The translations under genes were made by a program, and so were the position numbers. This document shows positions 17,080 through 24,945 of a stretch of 64,000 nt of DNA, one piece after another. The notes under the pieces were generated by a model. That model had not been told where the DNA came from. It made no database searches and saw only the letters and a list, made by a program, of their open reading frames with translations. The first letter of the stretch is position 1, and the number at the start of each line of letters is the position of its first letter. The DNA lies in the NCBI RefSeq assembly GCF_003095655.1, contig NZ_CP029151.1:1487001-1551000 (forward strand), read 5' to 3'. This stretch comes from Dokdonia sp. Dokd-P16 (GTDB taxonomy: Bacteria > Bacteroidota > Bacteroidia > Flavobacteriales > Flavobacteriaceae).

Positions 17080-18228
17080 CTATTTTTTAAATAACACCTT
17101 AAATGCTCCTTTTATAAAAGGAATTTTAGGCGCACTTAAAATAACTTCAAGCTCGTCTTTATAGGATGATTCTTCATCTAGAAATTTAAAGATATGTGCG
17201 GCTTTTCCTTTTTTAAACATGCGTGTAAAAATCTCTGCACCACGTTCATTGTGCGCAGCAAGCACCTCAAGTAATACGCCATCATAAAAAGTCCAGCGGT
17301 TTTTAAGGCTATAATTTTTTAGAGGTTTACCACTTTTTAAAAAATCAATAAGCGCCGCCGATTTTTTTAAGGTATGTTTAAACGTATATCCTGTACTCGC
17401 TTTTGTCCACCCACCTGCGGTACCTATGTGTAATATATGCTTGCTATTATGTTGTGTAAAATCATAAGTGGTCATAGGGATACTCCCGAATTCTTGATCT
17501 GTGATTTCATAATCTGTTACTCCAAGATTATTTAAATAATCCATTATAGCTTCTTTGTATTCTTCCTTTGGTAGTAAATCTTTAGAAAACAATGTGTACT
17601 CTATAAGTGCTTCTTGAGGCGAAGTAGGAAGTACATACATAAATCTGCAGTTCCCTTTTTGAGCTATGCTAAAATCCATGTACGTTGCTACTTTTGGATT
17701 AAAAACAGCCTTGTCAGTTTTTACAAACCAGCCTACAAAATGCTGTTGTAATACCACAGCTTCTTGCTGAGTTTCTAGTTGCTCTGGCTTGTAAAAGCTG
17801 TTTAAAATTGTGGTAGCATGATATTCATGATCAACAGTGTAAGCTATTGCTCCGTTTTCATTTTCAGTGACATGCGTTACTTTACCATGTATAAACGTGA
17901 TATTGCTATGTTGCGATAATTCCGCTTTCGCGAAAGCGTACAATTGCTCGCTTTCCACTTTCTTGTAAGCGTATGGAGCGATATCTATGGTCGTACTTTG
18001 TTTATTTCCTTTAATTAAGACTGTTGGCCAAGAGTAAGAAACGACGCTTTCAAACAGATCTGGAGTGGTCTCCCAAAAGCACCAAGTGCGGTCATTTTTC
18101 TTGTCAAGATTCTGGTCAATGATAGCGATAGATGCATTCTTAAAAAAAGGATCTCTTGCCATACGAAGTGCCGTCGTTAGTCCAGAAAGACCAGCACCTA
18201 AAATGATATAATCGTATTTATTTTGCAC
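17080..18228 (-). CDS. crtY: Lycopene beta-cyclase
   Basis: A 382-residue FAD/NAD-binding enzyme that turns lycopene into beta-carotene, the precursor of retinal and zeaxanthin in marine flavobacteria. The N-terminus YDYIILGAGLSGLTTA is the dinucleotide fold, followed by DRTWCFWE, and the C-terminal part has HIGTAGGWTKASTGYTF, both typical of CrtY. The start is GTG 18228, which places the nucleotide-binding motif at residue 7. A TATCTTTA box lies only 4 bp before the start, implying a leaderless mRNA. A palindrome copy (17926-17935) encodes AFAKA near residue 98. No other carotenoid or rhodopsin gene is in the window. Confidence 0.93.
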   Translation of the reverse strand: MQNKYDYIILGAGLSGLTTALRMARDPFFKNASIAIIDQNLDKKNDRTWCFWETTPDLFESVVSYSWPTVLIKGNKQSTTIDIAPYAYKKVESEQLYAFAKAELSQHSNITFIHGKVTHVTENENGAIAYTVDHEYHATTILNSFYKPEQLETQQEAVVLQQHFVGWFVKTDKAVFNPKVATYMDFSIAQKGNCRFMYVLPTSPQEALIEYTLFSKDLLPKEEYKEAIMDYLNNLGVTDYEITDQEFGSIPMTTYDFTQHNSKHILHIGTAGGWTKASTGYTFKHTLKKSAALIDFLKSGKPLKNYSLKNRWTFYDGVLLEVLAAHNERGAEIFTRMFKKGKAAHIFKFLDEESSYKDELEVILSAPKIPFIKGAFKVLFKK

Positions 18229-18232
18229 GATA

Positions 18233-18240
18233 TAAAGATA
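18233..18240 (-). promoter_or_regulatory. -7 box of crtY, adjacent to the start codon
   Basis: Minus strand TATCTTTA, ending 4 bp before GTG 18228. Confidence 0.45.
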
Positions 18241-18272
18241 CGGGGAAGTTGTAAAAAAAGCGACGTCATTTG

Positions 18273-18280
18273 TAACTTTA
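18273..18280 (+). promoter_or_regulatory. -7 box of pdeM, adjacent to the start codon
   Basis: TAACTTTA, ending 4 bp before GTG 18285; a transcript would be leaderless or nearly so. Confidence 0.45.
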
Positions 18281-18284
18281 CCAA

Positions 18285-18917
18285 GTGACTCAAACTACAA
18301 TTTCTAATAATACATTTTTACTACACCCTACTGGCGCAATGTACTGGGAGGAGCAAGATATATTACTCATTGCCGATGTGCATTTTGGGAAAGTAGCTCA
18401 TTTTAGAAAACACGGTAGTGCCGTTCCTCAAGAAGCGATACAAACTAATTTTGAGCAGTTGGATAAAGCAATTGCATATTACAACCCTCAGGAGGTTTGT
18501 TTTTTAGGAGACTTATTTCATTCTGATCTTAATATAGAATGGGCTTATTTTGAAAAATGGATAAGTGACCAGACTGTCAAATTCACATTGGTGATTGGAA
18601 ATCATGACATCATCTCTCCATTGCGATTTGAAAAGCTAGGGATTACAATTTATGGCGAGAGAATCATTGACGGTTTTTTACTCACGCACCATCCCGAAGA
18701 ACGAGATGGTTTATACAATTTTTGCGGTCACATTCACCCAGGAGTTCGACTGCAGGGTATGGGAAGACAAGCGCTAAAAATGCCTTGTTTTTTCAAGAAG
18801 AAAAGCCAACTCATATTACCTGCCTTTGGAACTTTTACAGGTAATTATTTACTAGAACCAGAAGATGGTGATGAGGTATTTGTACTAACTCCAGATGAAG
18901 TAATTTTAATTGCTTAA
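18285..18917 (+). CDS. pdeM: Ligase-associated DNA damage response endonuclease PdeM
   Basis: A 210-residue calcineurin-like metallophosphoesterase. The metal-binding motifs are in order: ADVHFGK (Asp31, His33), FLGDLFHSD, VIGNHD, LLTHHP and CGHIHPG. This is the PdeM family, a DNA nuclease normally encoded with an Lhr-type helicase, ATP-dependent ligase and MBL exonuclease. Those three partners are in this window at 45-50.8 kb, 26 kb away, so the set is split but complete. Start GTG 18285 gives the conserved N-terminus. It is divergent from crtY, 56 bp between starts. Confidence 0.92.
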   Translation: MTQTTISNNTFLLHPTGAMYWEEQDILLIADVHFGKVAHFRKHGSAVPQEAIQTNFEQLDKAIAYYNPQEVCFLGDLFHSDLNIEWAYFEKWISDQTVKFTLVIGNHDIISPLRFEKLGITIYGERIIDGFLLTHHPEERDGLYNFCGHIHPGVRLQGMGRQALKMPCFFKKKSQLILPAFGTFTGNYLLEPEDGDEVFVLTPDEVILIA

Positions 18918-19007
18918 TTGATGTATAGCATCATGAGGAAATACTAGTTCCTGCAATCTTCTTTTTAATTACCACGGCACACATTTTTAATGGTCTGAGC
19001 AATAGTC

Positions 19008-19015
19008 TAACTTTG
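19008..19015 (+). promoter_or_regulatory. -7 box of decarboxylase promoter
   Basis: TAACTTTG, exact TAnnTTTG, 20 bp before the ATG. Confidence 0.55.
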
Positions 19016-19035
19016 CAGCCTTAATACAACAGGTG

Positions 19036-20463
19036 ATGGATAAAGACAAATTAGAACTGTCAAAAGAAGAAATGACTGCCTACGGATACCGTATTGTAGA
19101 TGCCGTAGTAGAACATTTTGATACACAAAACAGTAAGTTTCCTCTGGCTTCTGGAACTCGTGAAGAAATGGATAAGATGTTTCTAGAAGAAGCGCCAGAG
19201 AAAGCTTCAGATCCACAAGAAGTACTTGAATTTGTGATAGAAAAGGTGATGAAACAAAGTGCGATTTCTACGCATCCTAAGTCATTTTCATTTGTTCCAG
19301 GACCTAGTAACTACGTGAGTGCTATGTCTGACACGCTTGCTACAGGATTTAATATATTTTCTGGCGGCTGGTCACAATCACCACCAGCAGCAGAACTAGA
19401 GATTGTAACCATAAGTTGGTTACTTAAGATTTTTGGCTTTCCAGTTAAAAAAGGTGGAGGAATTTTTACAAGTGGAGGGTCTATGGCAAACCTCACTGCT
19501 ATTGTTACCGCTCGTCGTGTAATGTGTGGGGAAGATTTTGCAAATGCAGTTATCTACCTTTCAGATCAAGCACACTCGTCAAACATAAAGGCGTTGCGTA
19601 TCGTAGGTTTTACAAAAGATCAAATACGATTAATCCCAACAGACTCTGAGTTTAAATTTTCTACGATAAAACTTCGTAGTGCTATCGCTCGTGATAGACT
19701 GGAAGGTTACAATCCGTTTTGTGTAATTGCTACTGCAGGAACCACAAATACGGGTACAGTAGATCCTCTTACTGAAATTTCAAAAATTTGTAAAGAAGAG
19801 AAACTGTGGTTCCACATAGATGGAGCATATGGAGGAGCTGCGATTCTAGCAAAAAACGGAAAAGAACTTTTAAAAGGAATTTCTAAAGCAGATTCTCTTA
19901 CTGTAGATCCGCACAAGTGGTTTTTCCAACCTTACGAGATGGGTTGCCTGTTAATACGTAATCACAAATACTTGAAAAGTACTTTTGTTGAGAAACCAGA
20001 GTATTTGAGAGATATAGAAGGTAATGAATCTGAGATTAATTTTTATGATCACGGTGTTCAACTTACAAGACGTTTTAGAGCACTTAAGTTTTATATGTCT
20101 TTAAAAACTTTTGGATTAGAAGGATTTAGAAACGCCATCACATATAATATCAAAATTGCCGAAAAGACAGAAAAGCTACTCCGTAAAAGTAAAAAATGGG
20201 AGATTGTATCACCAGCTACGCTCGCGATCATCAACTTTAGGTATAACCCTATTGGAAATAAATTTACAGAGAAGCAACTAGATGAACTCAATCAGAAAAT
20301 CTCTGGGATGGTAACAGCATCTCGTGAGGCCCAACTGGTAACTACGATACTCAATAAGCAAGTGGTGCTGCGTATGTGTTTAATAAATCCGCGTACTACT
20401 TTTGACGACGTAAAAGATACCCTAGCACTTTGCGAAAAATTTGCAGGTGAGATTCTGGACTAA
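19036..20463 (+). CDS. Group II PLP-dependent decarboxylase
   Basis: A 475-residue aromatic-L-amino-acid/glutamate decarboxylase-like enzyme. Visible are the N-terminal HPKSFSFVPGPSNYVS, the phosphate-binding FTSGGSMANLTA, HIDGAYGGAA with the PLP-binding Asp, and the Schiff-base lysine in TVDPHKWFFQP (Lys294). It removes the alpha-carboxyl from an amino acid; substrate (aromatic, glutamate or 2,4-diaminobutyrate) cannot be told. ATG 19036 is preferred to the GTG immediately before it. The gene stands alone with a clear -7 box. Confidence 0.92.
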   Translation: MDKDKLELSKEEMTAYGYRIVDAVVEHFDTQNSKFPLASGTREEMDKMFLEEAPEKASDPQEVLEFVIEKVMKQSAISTHPKSFSFVPGPSNYVSAMSDTLATGFNIFSGGWSQSPPAAELEIVTISWLLKIFGFPVKKGGGIFTSGGSMANLTAIVTARRVMCGEDFANAVIYLSDQAHSSNIKALRIVGFTKDQIRLIPTDSEFKFSTIKLRSAIARDRLEGYNPFCVIATAGTTNTGTVDPLTEISKICKEEKLWFHIDGAYGGAAILAKNGKELLKGISKADSLTVDPHKWFFQPYEMGCLLIRNHKYLKSTFVEKPEYLRDIEGNESEINFYDHGVQLTRRFRALKFYMSLKTFGLEGFRNAITYNIKIAEKTEKLLRKSKKWEIVSPATLAIINFRYNPIGNKFTEKQLDELNQKISGMVTASREAQLVTTILNKQVVLRMCLINPRTTFDDVKDTLALCEKFAGEILD

Positions 20464-20527
20464 GCAAAACTTCGGTTTTGTGAATATTTTAGCAGTAGCT
20501 AGGGGTGTTTGAACATAGTAGCCTCTG

Positions 20528-20535
20528 TAACTTTA
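20528..20535 (+). promoter_or_regulatory. Promoter of the TspO-like gene (TTTG-N16-TAACTTTA)
   Basis: TTTG at 20508-20511 and TAACTTTA at 20528-20535 give a near-consensus Bacteroidota promoter; ATG is 16 bp further on. Confidence 0.6.
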
Positions 20536-20551
20536 CTAAAAATCAGTGATT

Positions 20552-21352
20552 ATGAAAAAGACCTATGCGATTGTAAATTTTCTTTCTGTGATATTAGTGT
20601 TAGCTGTAAACGGACTGTCACAAGCCCAGCGCTGGAACGATACTACGATAGGTGAAGCTTCAGATAAATATGAGAATTTATTTACACCAGCAGGGTATGC
20701 ATTTTCTATCTGGGGTGTCATTTTCTTAATGCTATTAGGGTATTCACTTTTTCAATTACGCCGCGCTTTCTTTAGTAAAAAAGAATCTCCGTTCATTGTA
20801 CAGACTGGCTGGTGGTTTGCTATTGCAAATTTTCTTAATGCTGCATGGGTGGTTGCCTTTACGTATGAATACGTAGGATTATCTGTACTTATCATGTTAG
20901 GGATTTTGTCTAGCTTATTACTCGTAATATGGCGTACTAATATGGAACGATGGGATGCTCCTATTGAGGTTATTGGTTTAGTGTGGTGGCCTATTTGCAT
21001 CTATTCTGGGTGGATAGCAGTAGCAACTATAGCAAATTTTTCTGCATTTTTTGCAAGTATAGGTTGGACAGGAGGACCACTTAACGAAGTAGTATGGACC
21101 ATGGTGATGATTACTATTGCAGTACTTGTAAATGTGCTTATGGTGTGGATGCGTAATATGCGAGAGTTTGCACTAGTAGCTGTGTGGGCACTTGTAGCGA
21201 TATTTATAAGACATAAAGACCAGCATGAAAGCATTGCTTATTATGCATTATTAGGCGCAATAGTATTAGTAGTAATTACAATGTTACACGCCTTTAAGAA
21301 TAAGGAAACCGCTCCTCACTTAAAATTTAAGGAACGGTTTCTCGATAATTAA
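20552..21352 (+). CDS. TspO/MBR-related tryptophan-rich membrane protein
   Basis: A 266-residue integral membrane protein with about seven hydrophobic helices and many tryptophans. The motif FTPAGYAFSIWGVIFLML is the mark of the long tryptophan-rich sensory protein family related to TspO, whose shorter members bind porphyrins and affect photosynthesis gene expression. A porphyrin or light role would suit an organism with crtY, hemH and hemJ, but this is inference. ATG 20552 is preferred to GTG 20546. The last 4 bp overlap the 3' end of the convergent flavoprotein gene. Confidence 0.87.
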   Translation: MKKTYAIVNFLSVILVLAVNGLSQAQRWNDTTIGEASDKYENLFTPAGYAFSIWGVIFLMLLGYSLFQLRRAFFSKKESPFIVQTGWWFAIANFLNAAWVVAFTYEYVGLSVLIMLGILSSLLLVIWRTNMERWDAPIEVIGLVWWPICIYSGWIAVATIANFSAFFASIGWTGGPLNEVVWTMVMITIAVLVNVLMVWMRNMREFALVAVWALVAIFIRHKDQHESIAYYALLGAIVLVVITMLHAFKNKETAPHLKFKERFLDN

Positions 21353-22698
21353 ACCATACTCTGCATATCACTAGCAAACGTAGGATATGCAAAAATCGTT
21401 TCTCTAAACTGTGTACACGTCATCTTCTGCTGTATTGCCATTGCAAATAGATTGATCATCTCACTAGCTTCTGGTGCGAGTATCTCGGCACCTAGAATTT
21501 CATCATTAGGACCCTTCAAAGTCTTATAGCAATAATATGGCGAGTTAAGTCTCTTAATACTAAACCATTCTGGCACATGTTCTGACAGCACTTTATACTC
21601 GATCCCCTCGGCCTTAGCTTGTTGTTCTGTGAGACCTACAGTAGCGAGTTGTGGCGTGGTATAAACCGCGGTAGGAATCGCAGGAAAGCTATATACTTTG
21701 CGCTCACCAGTTGCAAGCTGCATACCTACATGTTTTCCTTCTAAACTTGAAAGCGGAGTTAACGGTAAAGAACCACTATCTGCCACATCACCACATGCAT
21801 ATACGTTAGGATTAGAGACACTCTGTAAGTATTTATTTACCTTGATTCCTCGGGATGTGGCTTCTACATTCCCTTTGTCAAGAGCAAGCATGTCAATTGA
21901 TGGAACACGTCCAGAGGTATTAAAAACCATTTCGGCTTTTAGTTCATGCTCTTTTCCATCTTGTTTGTAAAATACGCGTGTGTTTTTTTGAAGCATTTCT
22001 GCTCCTACCACATCTGCTTCAAAAATGAACTTGATTCCTATATCTGTTGAAGCTTCTTGTAGCAAACTCGTAATACTTTTGTCAAACATTTTTAGCACAC
22101 GCTCGCCTCGATCTATTACAGTAACATCTACACCGCATCGAGCAGCAATATGTGCAAATTCCATGGCGATATAACCTCCACCTACAAAGATGATGCTTTC
22201 TGGAAGCTCTGGAAGCTCAAGAAAATCGTCTGAGGTTTTAAAAAGCTCTGCTCCTTTAAAGTGTAAAGGTCTTGGGATAAGTCCGGTAGCAATTACCACT
22301 TTATCTGCGGTCACCTTTTTGCCTTCTACAATGAGTAGTCCTTCTTCTATAAATTCTGGAGACTGGTGATACATGGTAATCCCAGCTTGTTCGAGAGAAT
22401 CTTCTGTTTTTACAGGCATTGCAGAAACAAATTTTTCTTTAAATTTTTGCAGCGCTTGCCAGTTTATGGTAGCGACTTCAGTTATACCTACTTCTGCCAT
22501 GTGTGAAGTGCGAGCTATGATTTCGCTAGCGTTTAGTAATACTTTTTTGGGATCGCAGCCTCTATTTGCACATGTACCGCCATACTCACGATTATCTGCA
22601 ATAGCTACTTTCATTCCTGCCTTTGCACAGCGTGTTGCCACCTGTCTTCCCGCACTTCCTGTGCCTATAACAAATATGTCGTAATGTTCAAATCCCAT
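21349..22698 (-). CDS. Pyridine nucleotide-disulfide oxidoreductase
   Basis: A 449-residue FAD enzyme of the glutathione/mercuric reductase class. FAD site IGTGSAGRQVA at 11-21, redox disulfide Cys43-Cys48 in GGTCANRGCDPKK, NAD(P) site FVGGGYIAMEFAHIA, second FAD motif YACGDVADSG. The C-terminus has FAYPTFASDM in place of the HPTxxE base motif of lipoamide dehydrogenase, so that activity is unlikely; a low-molecular-weight disulfide reductase is possible and the bacilliredoxin gene fits such a pathway. Upstream it shares a 19-bp element plus palindrome with the DoxX gene. Confidence 0.9.
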   Translation of the reverse strand: MGFEHYDIFVIGTGSAGRQVATRCAKAGMKVAIADNREYGGTCANRGCDPKKVLLNASEIIARTSHMAEVGITEVATINWQALQKFKEKFVSAMPVKTEDSLEQAGITMYHQSPEFIEEGLLIVEGKKVTADKVVIATGLIPRPLHFKGAELFKTSDDFLELPELPESIIFVGGGYIAMEFAHIAARCGVDVTVIDRGERVLKMFDKSITSLLQEASTDIGIKFIFEADVVGAEMLQKNTRVFYKQDGKEHELKAEMVFNTSGRVPSIDMLALDKGNVEATSRGIKVNKYLQSVSNPNVYACGDVADSGSLPLTPLSSLEGKHVGMQLATGERKVYSFPAIPTAVYTTPQLATVGLTEQQAKAEGIEYKVLSEHVPEWFSIKRLNSPYYCYKTLKGPNDEILGAEILAPEASEMINLFAMAIQQKMTCTQFRETIFAYPTFASDMQSMV

Positions 22699-22742
22699 GC
22701 TTTTCTTTTTTTATAAAGGTAGGGAGCATGCACTTTTGTTGC

Positions 22743-22787
22743 TGTTATGAAAATGGTAAAATGTTAGTTACGCTTTCGCGAAAGCGT
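22743..22787 (-). promoter_or_regulatory. Shared upstream element, copy 1 (flavoprotein gene)
   Basis: TGTTATGAAAATGGTAAAA (22743-22761), eight variable bases, then the palindrome ACGCTTTCGCGAAAGCG (core 22774-22783). The same pattern with the same 31-bp offset lies before the DoxX gene. It ends 44 bp before the flavoprotein start codon. Confidence 0.7.
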
Positions 22788-22823
22788 ATTATTCACTATT
22801 ACAAACCAGTAAAGTTTTAGTTA

Positions 22824-23255
22824 CTATTGGCCTGTAAATCCGTCTACTACCGTCTTTGAAGTGCCGTCTATCGCAAAGGTATTGTGGCGTAAATTTTTAA
22901 TAAAAATGAAGAAGAAAATTACATAAATCATTTGTGAGCCTACCAGATCCCAGTCTTCTTTAAAAGAAGTGCCCGCCATTAATAATGTGATTAATATGAA
23001 ACTCAATGCCGCAGCAAGTCGTGTTTTGAAACCTATGATGAGCAGCACTCCTAGTACAAGTTCTACAATAGGAAGTCCAAAAGCAATAGGCTCCACAAGT
23101 GCAGGAGGTAGCATCGTTCCCTCAAAACCTTTTGATAGTCCGCTGGCAAAGCCTTCCATTTTAGGAAGTCGCACTACACCATGCAATAAGAAATTAATAC
23201 CTATGGTTATACGCGCGATTACAAATGCAAGCTGATTATCGGTCCAGTTTTTCAT
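22824..23255 (-). CDS. DoxX-family membrane protein
   Basis: A 143-residue protein with four transmembrane helices (about 9-27, 50-68, 77-95, 105-122) and the family features RITIGINFLLHGVVRLPK, LPIVELVLGVLLIIGFKTRLAA. DoxX proteins are linked to thiosulfate:quinone oxidation or, in other bacteria, to superoxide/thiol defence at the membrane. The shared upstream element suggests common control with the flavoprotein disulfide reductase next to it, which favours a thiol-redox role; this is inference. Confidence 0.88.
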   Translation of the reverse strand: MKNWTDNQLAFVIARITIGINFLLHGVVRLPKMEGFASGLSKGFEGTMLPPALVEPIAFGLPIVELVLGVLLIIGFKTRLAAALSFILITLLMAGTSFKEDWDLVGSQMIYVIFFFIFIKNLRHNTFAIDGTSKTVVDGFTGQ

Positions 23256-23288
23256 AATTTAAAATTATAGAACCTTGAGATAGTGTAG

Positions 23289-23332
23289 TGTTATGAAAAT
23301 GGTAAAAAGCGAATAACGCTTTCGCGAAAGCT
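23289..23332 (-). promoter_or_regulatory. Shared upstream element, copy 2 (DoxX gene)
   Basis: TGTTATGAAAATGGTAAAA (23289-23307), eight different bases, then ACGCTTTCGCGAAAGC (core 23320-23329). It ends 33 bp before the DoxX start codon. See copy 1. Confidence 0.7.
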
Positions 23333-23448
23333 GCCACACTCCGTATCTTTTCAAAACTCTAACAGCATCTTTAAATAATAAATTATAATTTTAATTTTAA
23401 TTATCAGCATATTACCTTTAGAGCATATAGGAAGCCAAACATGTAATT

Positions 23449-23964
23449 ATGAAAGACATTACAAAGTTGAGTAGATTTATAAAAATTTATTTCGCCTTTT
23501 TTTTAATTGTAAAATGTTCGTTTTCATATGGACAAACTTTCAATGAAGTTTTGATAGTTAATAAGGATGACACTTCTTTTTTAGATAATAGCTCACCCAT
23601 CTCCCTCAGAGAATCTCAACTAATAAATCTTTTATCCTTTGGTGAGTTAACACTTATTTCTGGTAAAAGTGTTGAGCGCAAACTAGGACTAACAAATAGT
23701 GAGATACCATTGATAATCTCCTTTAATCAAAGTCAAAAATTATCTTTCTTCATGGGTGTTAACTCTTCATTTTTAAAAGAAACAGGAAGTCAGGTAAGGT
23801 TTAATAGCCTTTCATTAACTAGTGGAATTAATTACAACCCTAAAGAAAATATTTTTTCGGCATTACAGATTTCAAAACCTATACTTGAAAATTCATTTAT
23901 ACCAGAGAAACAATCTTTACAATTTGATCAAAAAATACGCGTGAAGGCAGGTCTTAAATTTTGA
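23449..23964 (+). CDS. Hypothetical secreted protein
   Basis: A 171-residue protein with a signal peptide (hydrophobic 12-26, cleavage near SYGQ 29). The mature part is beta-rich with alternating strands (PLIISFNQSQKLSFFMGVNS, LSLTSGINYNP) and ends in RVKAGLKF with a terminal aromatic, as outer-membrane barrels do. It may be a small outer membrane protein. I do not recognise the family. It is divergent from the DoxX gene and followed by a terminator. Confidence 0.65.
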   Translation: MKDITKLSRFIKIYFAFFLIVKCSFSYGQTFNEVLIVNKDDTSFLDNSSPISLRESQLINLLSFGELTLISGKSVERKLGLTNSEIPLIISFNQSQKLSFFMGVNSSFLKETGSQVRFNSLSLTSGINYNPKENIFSALQISKPILENSFIPEKQSLQFDQKIRVKAGLKF

Positions 23965-24111
23965 AAATGTATTCTTTGTAAGAAAAATTTTACATATTTT
24001 CACAACTAGAACTTTAAAGCCTTTGTTTTTAGCTTGTTGGTAACAAGTGGTTTATTATTTCTTTAGAATAAATAAACTACACTTTAGACTAAACAGTAAA
24101 TTAAATCTATA

Positions 24112-24150
24112 AAAGAGCTACTTTTATCAAAAAAGTAGCTCTTTATAATT
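24112..24150 (+). terminator. Terminator between two secreted-protein genes
   Basis: 14-bp perfect stem AAAGAGCTACTTTT / AAAAGTAGCTCTTT with ATCAA loop, then T-rich sequence. Confidence 0.85.
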
Positions 24151-24168
24151 ATTCACTCATAACTAATT

Positions 24169-24846
24169 ATGAAATACTACATAATTCTTTCCTTTTTTCT
24201 ACTGGTAACAGCTGGTTTAACAGCACAAAAGTCTTATGATATCGAAAACAGAAAGGGTGGTCTTTTCCTTAAAGTCTCACCAGAATATAGAATTACTCCT
24301 ATTTATGATTCTGAATTTATAAAGAGAGACGGTTTTCCTCGTAATATTGATCAGAGTAATTCATCTGCGGCATTATCTTATGCGTTTGATTATTTTATCA
24401 CAAAAAATTGGTCACTAGGATTTTCTCACTCTTTAAGATATGATGTCTTTTTAGCAGGAATCGATGATATAGAAGGAGATTTTGGAGCTCAACCAGATAA
24501 TAAAACTTTAATACAAGATTTTCATATTTACGCAGATTATCACTTTAAAATCTTCAAAGAAGGAGAAATTTTTGCGCGTGTAGGATATTCTAGAATGAAT
24601 ACAGGAACCTTCTTTTCTGAAAAAACCACATTTTTTGAAGAGAATGGAGAAGATACCGGTATTTCTTCATTTTCTTCTGTTGCAGATTTTAGCTATTTTG
24701 CTTATAATCTTTCCTTAGGCTATAAGAAAAATAGAATAGAACTAGCTGGTGGTATTTATAGTTCTTCTGTAACTGAATATTTTGACGCTACAACGAGATT
24801 TATTTTACCTTATTTCAAGCTATCTTATAATATTGGCAAACTATAG
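24169..24846 (+). CDS. Probable outer-membrane beta-barrel protein
   Basis: A 225-residue protein with signal peptide ending at LTAQ (about 20). The mature part alternates polar/aromatic strands (NWSLGFSHSLRYDVF, DFHIYADYHFKI, EIFARVGYSRM, FAYNLSLGYKKNRIELAGGIY) and ends LPYFKLSYNIGKL, fitting an eight-strand outer-membrane barrel. It resembles the preceding gene's product in type but not visibly in sequence. No function is assigned. Confidence 0.7.
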   Translation: MKYYIILSFFLLVTAGLTAQKSYDIENRKGGLFLKVSPEYRITPIYDSEFIKRDGFPRNIDQSNSSAALSYAFDYFITKNWSLGFSHSLRYDVFLAGIDDIEGDFGAQPDNKTLIQDFHIYADYHFKIFKEGEIFARVGYSRMNTGTFFSEKTTFFEENGEDTGISSFSSVADFSYFAYNLSLGYKKNRIELAGGIYSSSVTEYFDATTRFILPYFKLSYNIGKL

Positions 24847-24921
24847 TGAATAGGTGTTATGGAGAATTTGCGTTTTTTAAAAATTTAGTTAAACCCCTTT
24901 TTTACAGACCTAAGCACTCCG

Positions 24922-24929
24922 TATCTTTG
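24922..24929 (+). promoter_or_regulatory. -7 box of mfd promoter
   Basis: TATCTTTG, exact TAnnTTTG, 16 bp before TTG 24946. Confidence 0.6.
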
Positions 24930-24945
24930 TAAAAAATCTAATTAC

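Noticed and set aside
17080-18228. Possible rhodopsin or further carotenoid genes near crtY
   Set aside because: Neighbours are a HAD hydrolase and pdeM; no crtB, crtI, blh or rhodopsin frame occurs in the window.
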